Positions 15,631-24,718 of a stretch of 64,000 nt of DNA are shown here, in pieces. How positions within the stretch are numbered: the first letter of the stretch is position 1; each line of letters begins with the position of its first letter. Location: assembly GCA_019634955.1 (NCBI GenBank), contig JAHCAK010000009.1:1-64000 (forward strand), in the 5' to 3' direction. Both the position numbers and the translations under genes were made by a program. The notes beneath the pieces were generated by a model. That model saw nothing but the letters and a program-made list of their open reading frames with translations, was not told the DNA's origin and did no database searches. The DNA comes from Burkholderiales bacterium (GTDB lineage: Bacteria > Pseudomonadota > Gammaproteobacteria > Burkholderiales > Usitatibacteraceae).

Positions 15631-18600
15631 CTACTGGCAGATGAGCGACTGCGTCCGGTTGAAGAAAGTGAACCGGCACCCGGTGCCCGCGAGATCCACG
15701 AACTGCGTGCCGTTGGAGGCGTTGCTCGTGACGGTCATCCGGCCGAAACGGGCCCCCGGAATGGTCGGCAGGAACCCCACGTCGATCCGGCAGGTTCCAT
15801 CGGGATCGACCGTCGTGCCGCAGGTGGTCGTGTGCACGAACTCCCCGGTGAGCGTGATGCTGCCGAGCGCAAGGGGCGCGCCGCCCTTGTTGCGAACGGT
15901 CACCGACTGCACCTGCGCGCCGGCGCCGACCAGCCGGTTGCCGAAGGTGAGGCTGGATGCCGACAGCTCGATCACCGGCGCCTGGATGGGCGCGCCGCTG
16001 CCGGAGAGGTTCACCGTGAGCGGCGAGTTGGAGGCGTTGCTCGCGACCGACACCGACCCGGGCCGCGGCCCGGTGGCCGTGGGCGTGAAGGTGACGCTGA
16101 TCGTGCAGGTGTCCCCGGAGGCGAGCGAGGCGCAGTTGTTGGTCTGCGCGTAGTCGCCGCTCGCGGTGACGCCCGACACCGCGACCGTCGCGGAGCCCGC
16201 GTTGGAGACGACGATGGATTGCGCCGCGGTCGTCGTGCCGATCTCGCGCGTGCCGAAGTCGAGCGTGGCCGGCGTGGCGGCCAGCGTGCCCACGGCCAGC
16301 GCCGTGCCCTCGCCCGTGAGGCCGATGAGCGTCGGGCTCGCCGGCGCGTTGCTGATGAGGCGCAGCGTGGCGATAACGTTGCCCGCCGAACCGGGCGCGA
16401 AGGTGATCGAGATGGTGCAGGTGCCCGACGGCGACACCGGTGCCGAGGTGCACGTCTGCGAGGTCACCGCGTAGCCGCTGCCCACGATCTCGACGGCGGA
16501 GACCGAGAGCGGGCCGCCGCCCACGTTGGAGACCGTGACGGTCACCGTCGGGGAGACGCCGCCCACCTGCGTCGGCGGGAAGCTCACCGAGGTCGGCACG
16601 CTGATGGTCGGGACCGGGGGCAATGTCGCCGTGCCGGTGAGCGGGATGAAGTGCGGGCTGCCGGCCGCGTCGTCGAAGACCTTGAGGAAGCCGGACCGCG
16701 TGCCGGGCGCGACCGGGCTGAAGGTGACCGAGATGCCGCAGGAAGCCGATGGCGCCAGGCTCGACGGGCACGCGTTCGATTGCGCGAAATCGCCCTCGGT
16801 GATGATCGAGGCGATGGCGAGCGGCGCCGTCCCCGCGTTCGAGAGCGTGACCGCCTGCGCCGCCGACGTCGTGCCGACCGTCTGCGTCGGGAAGGTGAGC
16901 GCCGACGGGAGGAGCGACGGGATGGCCACGGGCACCGCCACGCCGTTGCCGGTGAGCGGCAGGATGTTCGGCGAGGTCGCGGCATTGGTGGCGATCGTGA
17001 TGTCCGCGCTCCGCGTTCCCGTCGCGGTCGGCGTGAAGTTGACGGCGAACGCGCAGTTGGCGCCCGGCGGCAGGCCGGGCAAGCCGACCGGGCAGGTGTT
17101 CGTCTGCGTGAAGTCGCCCGGTGTGAGGGAGATGCCGCTGAAGACGAGATTCGCCGTGCCGACGTTCTGGAGCAGCGCCGACTGGGGCGGCGCGGGGGTG
17201 CCCACCGTGACGCTGCCGAAGTTGAGGCCGCCCGGCGTGAGCTGCACGGCAGGCGCGGCGGGCGCATTGACCGTGAGCGTGGCCGTGTTGGACGCGGCGT
17301 TCGAGACCGGCACGCCGAGGACGTTGCCGACGATGGCGCCGGCGGGCATGGTCACGGGGTAGCTGCCGACGGTGCCCGAGCTCACGTCGAGGGAGAAGGT
17401 GCAGGTGGCGCCGGTCATCACCTGCAGGCCGTTGACCGTGAACGAGGTCGCGCCGGGCGACGGTGTCGCGAACGAGCCGAAGCAGGACGGGCCTGCCGGG
17501 TTCGCCTCGTTGGGCGACGCCGCCACGACCAGGTTCGCGGGCAGGTTGTAGGTGAAGTTCGGGTTCGCGAACGTCGCCCCGTTCGGGTTCGTGATCGACA
17601 GGCTCAGCGTGGAGGGCCCGTTTTGCAGGACCGAGATCGGGTTGAAGGTCCAGTTGACCGTCGGCGGCGTGACGCTGCCGGAGCCCTGCAGGTTGATCAC
17701 CGTGCCGTTGGCGGGGGACTGGGCGTCGATCAGCGTGAGCGTGGCGTTGCGCGCGCCTGAATTCTGCGGGGTGAAGACGAGGTTCATCGTGCAGCTGCTG
17801 GCCGGCGACAGGGAAAGCGTCGAAGGCCCGACGTTGGGCGCGCCGGTGGGGTCCGACCCGATCCCGCACCAGTGCGCGCTGCTGGGCGGAGGCCCGCCGG
17901 TGGTGTCGCGGTAGTCGCCGAGGGAGAGCGCGATCGCGTCCAGGACCAGGGTGCCCGGCCCCGGGTTGTTGATGGTGAGCGGCGTCACCGCGCTCGACCC
18001 GCCCAGCGGCACCGTGCCGAAGTTGAGCGAGGTCGTCGACGGCACCATGTCGGGCGTGAGGACGGCCCCGTAGAAGTTCGTCGTCTGGTTGAACGCCGTG
18101 AAGGTCCGCGTGATGTTCTTGTAGATGCCCGGAACCGTCGCCGTGCAGCTCGCGTTGCCCGCCCCCGTCGTGAACAGGGCGCACGAGGCGAAATACTGCT
18201 GGCCCTGGTCGATGCCGAGCAGCGTGTTGCTGTTGTCGAAGAACTCGGTCATCACGTTCTGGTTGGCCGAGAAGCCCGTGACCGAGTAGTTGACGCTCGT
18301 GTTGCCGCCCGCGTAGGTCACGACGACCGTGTCGGTGGGCGTCGAGACGAAGGAGTCGATGCCGGTGAGCGAGTTGAGGAAGATGTCGTTGCCCGACACC
18401 ATCGTGGGGAAGCACCCGAACGAAACGCCGGACTGGCCGTTGTAGGCGATGAGGTTGCCCTCTGACGCGCCCTGCCCGCCGATGGCGCCGGCCGAGTTCT
18501 GGATGAAGATCCCGTGGCCCTGGTTTCCCGCGGGCGTGGCCCCGTCCTTCGCGGCGCCGACGATGTTGCCGAGGATGGAGACGTTGCTGCCGATGGACGA

Positions 18601-19470
18601 GATGCCGTTGCCGACGGCGCAGCCGATCACGTTGCGGTCGGCGGGAAGGATCCCGCCGATCATGTTGCCGAACCCGCCGTCGCCGACGCCGACTTTCGAT
18701 GTTCCCGCCGTCACCGAGCAGCCCGTGCCGGCCGCTCCCACCCCGATGAAGTTGCCGGCGACGGTGCTGCCGCTCCCGGAAACGTGGACGGCGTTGCCGA
18801 AGCTCGGCCAGTTCACGAGGGCCAGGCCGCGCACCGCCATGTTGCTGGAAAGGCTCCCGAGATCGAGGAGGTTTCCCCCGGTCATGCCCGAGCCGTCGAT
18901 CGCCACCTGAATGACGGCGCTCGAACCGTCACGCGCCGCCGCGATCGAGTTGGCCGAAGCGCCCGGCTGCGTGTAGCCGTCGATCACCGTGTCCGTGCAG
19001 GCAAGGCTGAACCCGGCGCTCGTCGCGATCGTGTGCGGACCCGCGCCGCCAATGTTGAAGTGGATCGCGAAGGTATCCGGACCGTACGGATTGCAGTTCG
19101 TGTTGACGTACTGGAGAGCCTGCCTCAGCGTCATCGGAGTCTGCGTGGGGCTCGCGGGCAGGCCGCCCGTGTCTGCCGTGCTGTCCACCACGAGCGTGAT
19201 GAGCGCCTTGTTTCGCGTGCGCGGCGAGCGCACGCCAATGGCCGATGGGTCGTTCAGGAGTTCGTCGGAGAACGCCTGGGCGAGGAGCATCGGCTCGCGG
19301 CCGACGTCGCGGGCGACAATCACGGGCACCGGCTCCGCGGCAAACACCATGGGTACCGGGGCGAGCAGGCTGGCGGCGAAGCCGATGCCCGCCATGGCCG
19401 CGACGACGGGCCTTGGGCAGGCAGCGCCAAAACGGACGGGGAGGGATTCGGATCCAGTTGCGTTCTTCAT
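15631..19470 (-). CDS. Secreted parallel-beta-helix plus ASH-repeat protein, 1279 aa
   Basis: After a long signal region (hydrophobic core about 25-42, cleavage near MVFAA/EP) comes a propeptide-like stretch and then a right-handed beta-helix domain of about 300 residues. It opens with TPMTLRQALQYVNTNC, as in CSLREA/choice-of-anchor proteins, and continues with coils such as GNFIGVGAAGTG and GNGISSIGSNVSILGN. ASH repeats follow (VPSTTSLNFGTVPLGGSSAV and later ones), interrupted by a DUF7933-like segment. The C-terminus ends in GTGCRFTFFNRTQSLIC, matching the downstream 1562-aa paralogue. Its ATG overlaps the glycosyltransferase stop by 4 nt, so translation is coupled. Probably an outer-surface or secreted protein; the substrate is unknown. 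Confidence 0.87.
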   Translation of the reverse strand: MKNATGSESLPVRFGAACPRPVVAAMAGIGFAASLLAPVPMVFAAEPVPVIVARDVGREPMLLAQAFSDELLNDPSAIGVRSPRTRNKALITLVVDSTADTGGLPASPTQTPMTLRQALQYVNTNCNPYGPDTFAIHFNIGGAGPHTIATSAGFSLACTDTVIDGYTQPGASANSIAAARDGSSAVIQVAIDGSGMTGGNLLDLGSLSSNMAVRGLALVNWPSFGNAVHVSGSGSTVAGNFIGVGAAGTGCSVTAGTSKVGVGDGGFGNMIGGILPADRNVIGCAVGNGISSIGSNVSILGNIVGAAKDGATPAGNQGHGIFIQNSAGAIGGQGASEGNLIAYNGQSGVSFGCFPTMVSGNDIFLNSLTGIDSFVSTPTDTVVVTYAGGNTSVNYSVTGFSANQNVMTEFFDNSNTLLGIDQGQQYFASCALFTTGAGNASCTATVPGIYKNITRTFTAFNQTTNFYGAVLTPDMVPSTTSLNFGTVPLGGSSAVTPLTINNPGPGTLVLDAIALSLGDYRDTTGGPPPSSAHWCGIGSDPTGAPNVGPSTLSLSPASSCTMNLVFTPQNSGARNATLTLIDAQSPANGTVINLQGSGSVTPPTVNWTFNPISVLQNGPSTLSLSITNPNGATFANPNFTYNLPANLVVAASPNEANPAGPSCFGSFATPSPGATSFTVNGLQVMTGATCTFSLDVSSGTVGSYPVTMPAGAIVGNVLGVPVSNAASNTATLTVNAPAAPAVQLTPGGLNFGSVTVGTPAPPQSALLQNVGTANLVFSGISLTPGDFTQTNTCPVGLPGLPPGANCAFAVNFTPTATGTRSADITIATNAATSPNILPLTGNGVAVPVAIPSLLPSALTFPTQTVGTTSAAQAVTLSNAGTAPLAIASIITEGDFAQSNACPSSLAPSASCGISVTFSPVAPGTRSGFLKVFDDAAGSPHFIPLTGTATLPPVPTISVPTSVSFPPTQVGGVSPTVTVTVSNVGGGPLSVSAVEIVGSGYAVTSQTCTSAPVSPSGTCTISITFAPGSAGNVIATLRLISNAPASPTLIGLTGEGTALAVGTLAATPATLDFGTREIGTTTAAQSIVVSNAGSATVAVSGVTASGDYAQTNNCASLASGDTCTISVTFTPTATGPRPGSVSVASNASNSPLTVNLSGSGAPIQAPVIELSASSLTFGNRLVGAGAQVQSVTVRNKGGAPLALGSITLTGEFVHTTTCGTTVDPDGTCRIDVGFLPTIPGARFGRMTVTSNASNGTQFVDLAGTGCRFTFFNRTQSLICQ

Positions 19471-20687
19471 CGCACCACCTTCAGGGGAACCGCGGACGGC
19501 ATCACGGCGGCCTCGCAGGCCGCCACCGCGCGGGCCAGCGCGCGGGATCCGACGTCGGGGGGTTGGTCTGCTTCGATGCGTCGGGCGGCTTCGGTGAAGG
19601 CCGCCTCTTCGAGAATGCGCTTCAGGGCCGTGGCCACGCGCGCCGGCCGCTCGTCGCGGCCCGCCGCGAGGCCGGCGCCAAGCTCGGTCACCTTCATGGC
19701 CGTGAGCTGCTGCTCACCGGAGCCCGGCAGCAGCAAGAGCGGCCGGCCGGCGAGGAGCGCGGCCAGCACGAGGCTGTGCCCGCCGTAGGTGACGACGGCC
19801 CGGCATGCGCCCAGCGCCGTGGGAAGGTCGAAGGGCTGCGGCGAGACCAGCAGGTCGGGCGTCGAGATCCTCGCGCACCACGCGGGCGTCGAGTCGGGAA
19901 CGTACGCCCAGACCCGGCGGCCGCAGCCGCGCAGCGCCTGCAGCGCCGCCTCGGTGTGGGGATGATCCATGCGCAGCGAGGCGAACACTTCGGGAAGGGC
20001 GCCCTCGACGGCGGGCAGTCGCGAGGCGGGCATGGGGCCGATGTACTCGTGAGTCCCGGGCCTGCCGGGGAACGGGTCGATCGCGGGGATCGTCGCGAGA
20101 AGCGTGCCACCGCCTTCCAGCGCCGCGCCCAGTTCGGCCAACGGCGGCCGTCCCAGGGTGCGCAGCACCGCGTTCGCCGTCCTGAGCGCGTGCGTCTCGG
20201 CGCGGTCGAGCCGTTCGTCGATGCCTGGAGACCAAGGCTGCGCGAGCGGCGGCCGTCCCCCGCGGTGCGGCGGGCAGTTGAACCCCGTTCCAAGCCGCAG
20301 CGCCGGAACGGCGGCGGCGTGGCTTGCGAGCATGAGCACCGGCGCGAAATTGGCGATCACCAGGTCGGGCTGGAACGACCGGAACAGCGCGCGCCACCCG
20401 CCTACCAGCCCCAGCAGCGTCTCCGCGTGGGCGAAGCCCGCTCCGAGACAGACCTCGGTGTGGTTGGCGGGGCTCGCCGAGATGCCCGAGAACTCGTTCT
20501 GGCACACCGGCGCCTGGAAGACGGGCCATCCGGTGGCGGCGAGTTCCGTCGCCGCCACGGCCGTGTTGCGCTGCGCGACGCCGACTTCCCACCCGCGGCC
20601 GGCGAGCTCGCGAAGCAGGGAGAGGTACGGCCGCAGGTGGCCGTTGCCTTCCCCGAGCTCCCAGCCGAAGAGGACGCGCTTCGCCAT
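19467..20687 (-). CDS. GT-B glycosyltransferase, UGT/MurG-like
   Basis: A 406-residue glycosyltransferase of the GT1-like GT-B fold. The N-terminal acceptor domain opens with LFGWELGEGNGHLRPYLSLL, the glycine-rich loop of MurG/MGT enzymes. The C-terminal nucleotide-sugar domain has VTYGGHSLVLAALLAGRPLL followed by LPGSGEQQLTAMKVTELGAG, corresponding to the HGG...P...DQ..NA..... signature. The expected D-Q pair is E-Q here. There is no signal peptide, so it works in the cytoplasm. It is embedded between the FecR-domain gene (30 nt upstream) and the beta-helix/ASH gene (4-nt overlap), which suggests a role tied to these exported proteins or to a surface glycan they bind. Donor and acceptor are unknown. 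Confidence 0.85.
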   Translation of the reverse strand: MAKRVLFGWELGEGNGHLRPYLSLLRELAGRGWEVGVAQRNTAVAATELAATGWPVFQAPVCQNEFSGISASPANHTEVCLGAGFAHAETLLGLVGGWRALFRSFQPDLVIANFAPVLMLASHAAAVPALRLGTGFNCPPHRGGRPPLAQPWSPGIDERLDRAETHALRTANAVLRTLGRPPLAELGAALEGGGTLLATIPAIDPFPGRPGTHEYIGPMPASRLPAVEGALPEVFASLRMDHPHTEAALQALRGCGRRVWAYVPDSTPAWCARISTPDLLVSPQPFDLPTALGACRAVVTYGGHSLVLAALLAGRPLLLLPGSGEQQLTAMKVTELGAGLAAGRDERPARVATALKRILEEAAFTEAARRIEADQPPDVGSRALARAVAACEAAVMPSAVPLKVVR

Positions 20688-20717
20688 GGATGGCCCCGCC
20701 GCCGCCTCGCGCCCCGG

Positions 20718-23087
20718 TCAGCCGCCCGCCCGGCGGAAGGCCGCCGCGCCGGAAGCGCCGTTCAGGTTGTACATCATCCCGGCGCCCTGCCCGCTTCGCC
20801 CGGCGAAGAACCCGTCGACGGAGCCGACGGGGTTCGGGCAGGTGGGCTGGCAGGTGATGTTCAGGAGCTGCGGCACCGGCAGGCCGGGCGGCACCACGCC
20901 GCGGAAGGCCGAGAAGTACTGGTCGCGGTAGATGGGCACGCTGTTGGCCGAGGCGTTGATCGACTGCCCGGCGATCGTGAGGTTCACGCCGAGATCCACC
21001 GTACGGCGGCTGAAGTCGGCCGCGAGCGTGGCGGAGTTGAGCGTGCCCACGTTGCCCAGCGTGTCCGTCGGGCTCGTGTGGCCGATGAGGTCGTAGGTCG
21101 CCGTCCCCGTGAGGGGGAGCGCCACCGGGCCGTTCTGCACGCCGGAGAACACGTAGTGCAGGCTGCCGCGATCCAGCGCCAGCGGCTGCTGCTGGCCGCC
21201 GCCGGTGACCAGCGCGACGCCACCCGACCAGCGGCCCCACACGAGGCCTGTCTCGGGGTCGATGCCGGATTGCGCCACCGAGGCGCTGCCGATGGCGTAG
21301 GACTGGTGCCCGCCGTAGATCTGGAACGGGGCAGCGAAGGCGGTCACGCGCCCTTGCGCGTCGGCCGTGACCTCGTCGGGGCGGTTGGCCGTGCCGAAGT
21401 TGCGCACCAGCGCCGAGCCGAGGATGCCCATCGGGTCCGAGACGAGGCCGTCGCGGTACTGCGCCGCCATGTTCTGCGTCGGGCCCTGGAAGCCGATCAC
21501 GCCGTTCACCGTGTTGTGGTTGCCCGACGTGCCGGTCTGGTCGGTGAAGCTGTAGCCCACCGCCGCGCCCTGGAGCCCCGAGCCGACGAAGCTGCCCTCG
21601 ATGCTCCCGTAGAGCGAGCTGTTCGTCTGCGAGCTCTGGCCGTTGCCGTTGGTGATGCGCAGCCGGTCCGAGGTCGAGGCGAAGAACGAGCCGAAGGTGA
21701 TGGGCACGTCCGGCGCCGTGAGCTGCCACGAGCCGCCCGCATTGCCGCCCGCGGCCGGCATGTTGACGCCGATGGTCGCGGTGAGCGTGCGGTTGGAGAA
21801 GTTCACGTCGAGCTGGGCGCCGGTGAGCGTGCCCGCCGTGTTGTTCTGGTTCGTGGGCGAGGTGTGCACGACCGCGCCGTAGAGCGCCGTGCCGGTGAGC
21901 ACGTCGGAGAGGTAGGCCGGGAAGCCCGAGCCCGAGATGATCCAGTGCGCACTGCCCGGAACGAGGCCGCCCGTGCCGGGGCCGAAGTAGCCGAAGCTCG
22001 CGCCTTCCCAGCGGCCCAGGGTGTAGTTGAGGCCGCCCGAGGAGTAGGTCTGGACGTCGCGCGCCACCCCGCCGTCCAGCGAAGGCTCCAGCGCCACGCT
22101 CAGGCCCGAGTACATGCGGTAGGAGCGGAAGTTGCCCGCTTCCCGCGTGATGTCGCCGCTGAGCGCCTGCCCGGCGAGCGTCGAGCCGCCGGCGATGACG
22201 ATGTCGTTCAACCCCAGCGGCTCGCCGCCGATGAGGTTGCCGGAGGCGTCCGTGATCGAGAAACCGAGGCCGTTGTTGCCGACGGGGGTGGTGGTGGACG
22301 TGCCCTGCACCGTCGTCGAGCCGCTGCCGTCGTTCGGGCCGAAGTTGCGCGTCTCGTCGCCGCCGCCGCCGGCGCCACCCGGGGTCTTCGCCGCGCCCGT
22401 CGGGTTGGTGGCCGCGTCCGCGATGAACTGCGGCGTCGGGATGTAGCGCACGTCGCCGCGCCCCGTGACGAGCACCGTCTGGCCGGGGCCGGTCACGAGC
22501 GTCTGCGCGCCGCCCTGCTGCGCCGGCAGGCCCGGCGCGCCGAAGTCGCCGAAGGTGACGGCGTGGCTGCCCTCGATGGTGTGGTTCACCGTGATGTCGC
22601 ACCCGCCGCCGGAGGCCTCGACCTTGGCCGGGTCGCAGTCGGCCGCGGTGCCGGCGAAGAGCACGTTGCCGGAGCCGCGGATGCCCACGGTCGCGACCTT
22701 GGTCTTCATCACGAAGCGGTCACGGTTGCGCGAGGCGATGAGGCCGGTGAAGGTGCGCAGCGTCCCGCGGATGAGGTTCAGCAGCGCGCCCTGGTCGGAA
22801 TCGGGCCGGTCGGCGTACTGCTCGATCTGGAACTGCGTGTTGGGTCGCAGCGAGATCTTGGCCTGGTCGACCATGGTGAGCTGGGCCATGCCGCGCGTGC
22901 CGGTGACGATCGCGTCGCCCGGGTTCACGGGCGTGCCCTTGGTCACGGCGACGCGCTGGCCGTCCTTCCGCTGGACGTTCACCTCGCCGGTGACGAAGGT
23001 GAAGGAACCGCTCTGGGCGAAGGCCGGGCCGGCCGAGACGACGCCGGCCAGGAGGAGCAGGGAAGCGAGCTTCTTGCGTTGCAGCAT
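20718..23087 (-). CDS. FecR-domain protein with two TbpB-like barrel modules
   Basis: A 789-residue exported protein with a non-lipoprotein signal peptide (cleavage after GPAFA, residue 24). A FecR domain spans about 28-215, including LRPNTQFQIEQY and KVATVGIRGSGNVLF. A Gly/Thr linker (230-270) leads to two tandem homologous modules, about 275-545 and 580-789. Each has a GxxHxxxSG strand, an LTGTAxYxxxxHTSPT strand, a DFSxRT/NFSNRT strand and the closing GS(I/V)(E/D)GxFxG...QGA strand. The last resembles the barrel hallmark of TbpB/hemophilin-type type XI secretion cargo. GGGAG precedes the ATG. It lies 12 nt after the Slam-like gene, its probable exporter. The ligand is unknown. Confidence 0.82.
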   Translation of the reverse strand: MLQRKKLASLLLLAGVVSAGPAFAQSGSFTFVTGEVNVQRKDGQRVAVTKGTPVNPGDAIVTGTRGMAQLTMVDQAKISLRPNTQFQIEQYADRPDSDQGALLNLIRGTLRTFTGLIASRNRDRFVMKTKVATVGIRGSGNVLFAGTAADCDPAKVEASGGGCDITVNHTIEGSHAVTFGDFGAPGLPAQQGGAQTLVTGPGQTVLVTGRGDVRYIPTPQFIADAATNPTGAAKTPGGAGGGGDETRNFGPNDGSGSTTVQGTSTTTPVGNNGLGFSITDASGNLIGGEPLGLNDIVIAGGSTLAGQALSGDITREAGNFRSYRMYSGLSVALEPSLDGGVARDVQTYSSGGLNYTLGRWEGASFGYFGPGTGGLVPGSAHWIISGSGFPAYLSDVLTGTALYGAVVHTSPTNQNNTAGTLTGAQLDVNFSNRTLTATIGVNMPAAGGNAGGSWQLTAPDVPITFGSFFASTSDRLRITNGNGQSSQTNSSLYGSIEGSFVGSGLQGAAVGYSFTDQTGTSGNHNTVNGVIGFQGPTQNMAAQYRDGLVSDPMGILGSALVRNFGTANRPDEVTADAQGRVTAFAAPFQIYGGHQSYAIGSASVAQSGIDPETGLVWGRWSGGVALVTGGGQQQPLALDRGSLHYVFSGVQNGPVALPLTGTATYDLIGHTSPTDTLGNVGTLNSATLAADFSRRTVDLGVNLTIAGQSINASANSVPIYRDQYFSAFRGVVPPGLPVPQLLNITCQPTCPNPVGSVDGFFAGRSGQGAGMMYNLNGASGAAAFRRAGG

Positions 23088-23099
23088 GGCCGGTTCTCC

Positions 23100-24479
23100 C
23101 TAGTTGATCTCGCAACGCACGGCCGTCGAGACCTCGCTGCGGTTGAAGTCGTAGATCGAGATGTTGGAGTCGTTGCGCGTGTAGACGTACTGGGCGCGCA
23201 CCGCGCACGTCTTCCGGAACTGCCAGTTGACCCCCACCATGAACTCCGCGAACTTGTCCTTGCCCTTCTCCACCTCGGTGGCGCGCGCGAAGGCGTCCTT
23301 GTCCTGGCGGTAGATGAAGCCCAGGCCGTTGAACACGTTCAGCTTCGGCGTGAGGGAGTACTGGAAGTAGCTGCGCAGGCCGGCGAGCGTCTTGCTCTTG
23401 TCGGTGACGCCGTCGGCCATCTTGTTCTTCGCCCGGTCTTCGCTCGCCATCGCCGCGAGGTAGAGGATGGGCACGCCCTTCGTCTCGAACGAGCGCAGCC
23501 ACGAGGCCACGACGAAGAGCTGGTCGAAGTCCTCGATGTCGTTCTCCGGGAAACGCACCTGGCCGTACTGCACGCCGAGGCCCACCTGCGTCTTCGGGTC
23601 GAGGTTGTACTTCCAGTCGCCCTGCACGTTGGCGATGCGCCGGTCGTTGGTCGGCTTGGGCTCGCCGGGGGCGTCGCCTTCCTGGTTGAAGGCCTGGTAG
23701 CTGGCGAGCAGGCGCCACTGCGTCGGGCCGTCGTTGAGCGCCGTGCCGGCGCGCAGGTCGCCGCCCACCGAGTTGAAGTCGCTCTCGCCGTCGTAGCCGC
23801 GCCCCTTGGCCTCGCCGCCGGCGAAGAGGCTCCAGCCGCGCGACAGCGGCATCGAGTACTCCATCGCGCCGGCGATCGTGCCGAAACCGGCCTTGCGCTT
23901 GATCGAGTTGCCGGTGGGCTCGATGCCGATGATGCCGAAGGACTGCTGCGCCGCGGCGCCGAAGTCCGTGGGCACGCCCGTGATGTTCGTGTCGTAGCCC
24001 AGGCCCAGCTCCGCGTAGCCCATCCAGCCCGGCGTGGTCTGCCGCTTGCGGGCCTGGATCGCCTCGAGGTAGCGGTTGATGGTCTGCTGGGCTGCCGGGG
24101 GCGGGTTGGAATCCGCCAGTTGCTTGAAGGACGCCTCGGCGAGGTCGAAGGAGCCGGCCGCGAAGTAGGCGCGGGCGAGGTCCATCTGGGCGCCCGCGTG
24201 GTTCGCGTTCAGGGCGAGGACGCGCTCGAAGGCGACGATGGCGTCGTCGATCTTGCCGCTGTCCAGGGAGGCCACGCCGAGCAGGTAGTCGTAGTCGATG
24301 TTCCCGGCGAGCCTGGCCTCATGCTTGATGAGTTCCATGTAGGCCTGCTTCGGATTCGACTCGTTCAGGAGTCGTCGGGCTTTCTCGATGTCCTCGGGAT
24401 TGGCCAGCGCGGGAAGAGTCGCTCCCCCCGCGAGGGCCACGGCGACGAGGGCATTCGTCCAGCGTGCGCGTCGGTCCAT
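23100..24479 (-). CDS. TPR plus outer-membrane beta-barrel protein, Slam-like (DUF560)
   Basis: A 459-residue protein with a signal peptide (VALAGGATLPALA), TPR-like helices about residues 25-130 (LLGVASLDSGKIDDAIVAFE, LNANHAGAQMDLARAYFAAG) and then a long barrel of alternating amphipathic strands. The barrel begins around GWMGYAELGLGYDTNITGVP and ends with YVYTRNDSNISIYDFNRSEV. This TPR-then-barrel design and the final SN...Y.. strand pattern match surface lipoprotein assembly modulators (type XI secretion). I preferred the ATG at 24479, with GAGAG 7 nt upstream, to a GTG four codons earlier. It is the first gene of the run ending at 10871. A generic TPR/barrel porin is the alternative. Confidence 0.78.
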   Translation of the reverse strand: MDRRARWTNALVAVALAGGATLPALANPEDIEKARRLLNESNPKQAYMELIKHEARLAGNIDYDYLLGVASLDSGKIDDAIVAFERVLALNANHAGAQMDLARAYFAAGSFDLAEASFKQLADSNPPPAAQQTINRYLEAIQARKRQTTPGWMGYAELGLGYDTNITGVPTDFGAAAQQSFGIIGIEPTGNSIKRKAGFGTIAGAMEYSMPLSRGWSLFAGGEAKGRGYDGESDFNSVGGDLRAGTALNDGPTQWRLLASYQAFNQEGDAPGEPKPTNDRRIANVQGDWKYNLDPKTQVGLGVQYGQVRFPENDIEDFDQLFVVASWLRSFETKGVPILYLAAMASEDRAKNKMADGVTDKSKTLAGLRSYFQYSLTPKLNVFNGLGFIYRQDKDAFARATEVEKGKDKFAEFMVGVNWQFRKTCAVRAQYVYTRNDSNISIYDFNRSEVSTAVRCEIN

Positions 24480-24654
24480 GGCAGCTCTCACTTGTTGCTT
24501 GTTCGAATGGAAGGAGAAGCTATAAGCCGGATGCAGTTTTCGCTCTTGCTCCCTGAAAACAAACGAAAAATTGCCAAGCCTCCGGACATCCTCCCCATGT
24601 TATGCCACCCGGCGGCGCCAGCGCAATCGGATTTTCCGACAACGCCAGGCGGAC

Positions 24655-24680
24655 TTTCCCAAACAAAACAATGTGATAAT
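24655..24680 (+). promoter_or_regulatory. Predicted extended -10 promoter of the enoyl-CoA hydratase gene
   Basis: TGTGATAAT (24672-24680) is an extended -10 element (TG-N-GATAAT); no convincing -35 is seen upstream, as is common for extended -10 promoters. The 239-bp region between the divergent genes is otherwise the most AT-rich part of the neighbourhood. It must also contain the promoter of the minus-strand secretion operon, for which TTATAG near 24524-24519 is a weak -10 candidate. Confidence 0.45.
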
Positions 24681-24718
24681 CCCTTTTCGCGCGCCGTTTG
24701 CCGCACCCGGAGGACGAG

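Noticed and set aside
9677-16153. A 2158-codon open frame on the plus strand opposite livF/livG and the ASH genes
   Set aside because: It is antisense to well-supported minus-strand genes; its product is an Arg/Gly/His-rich shadow with no domain. High GC third positions remove stops on the opposite strand.
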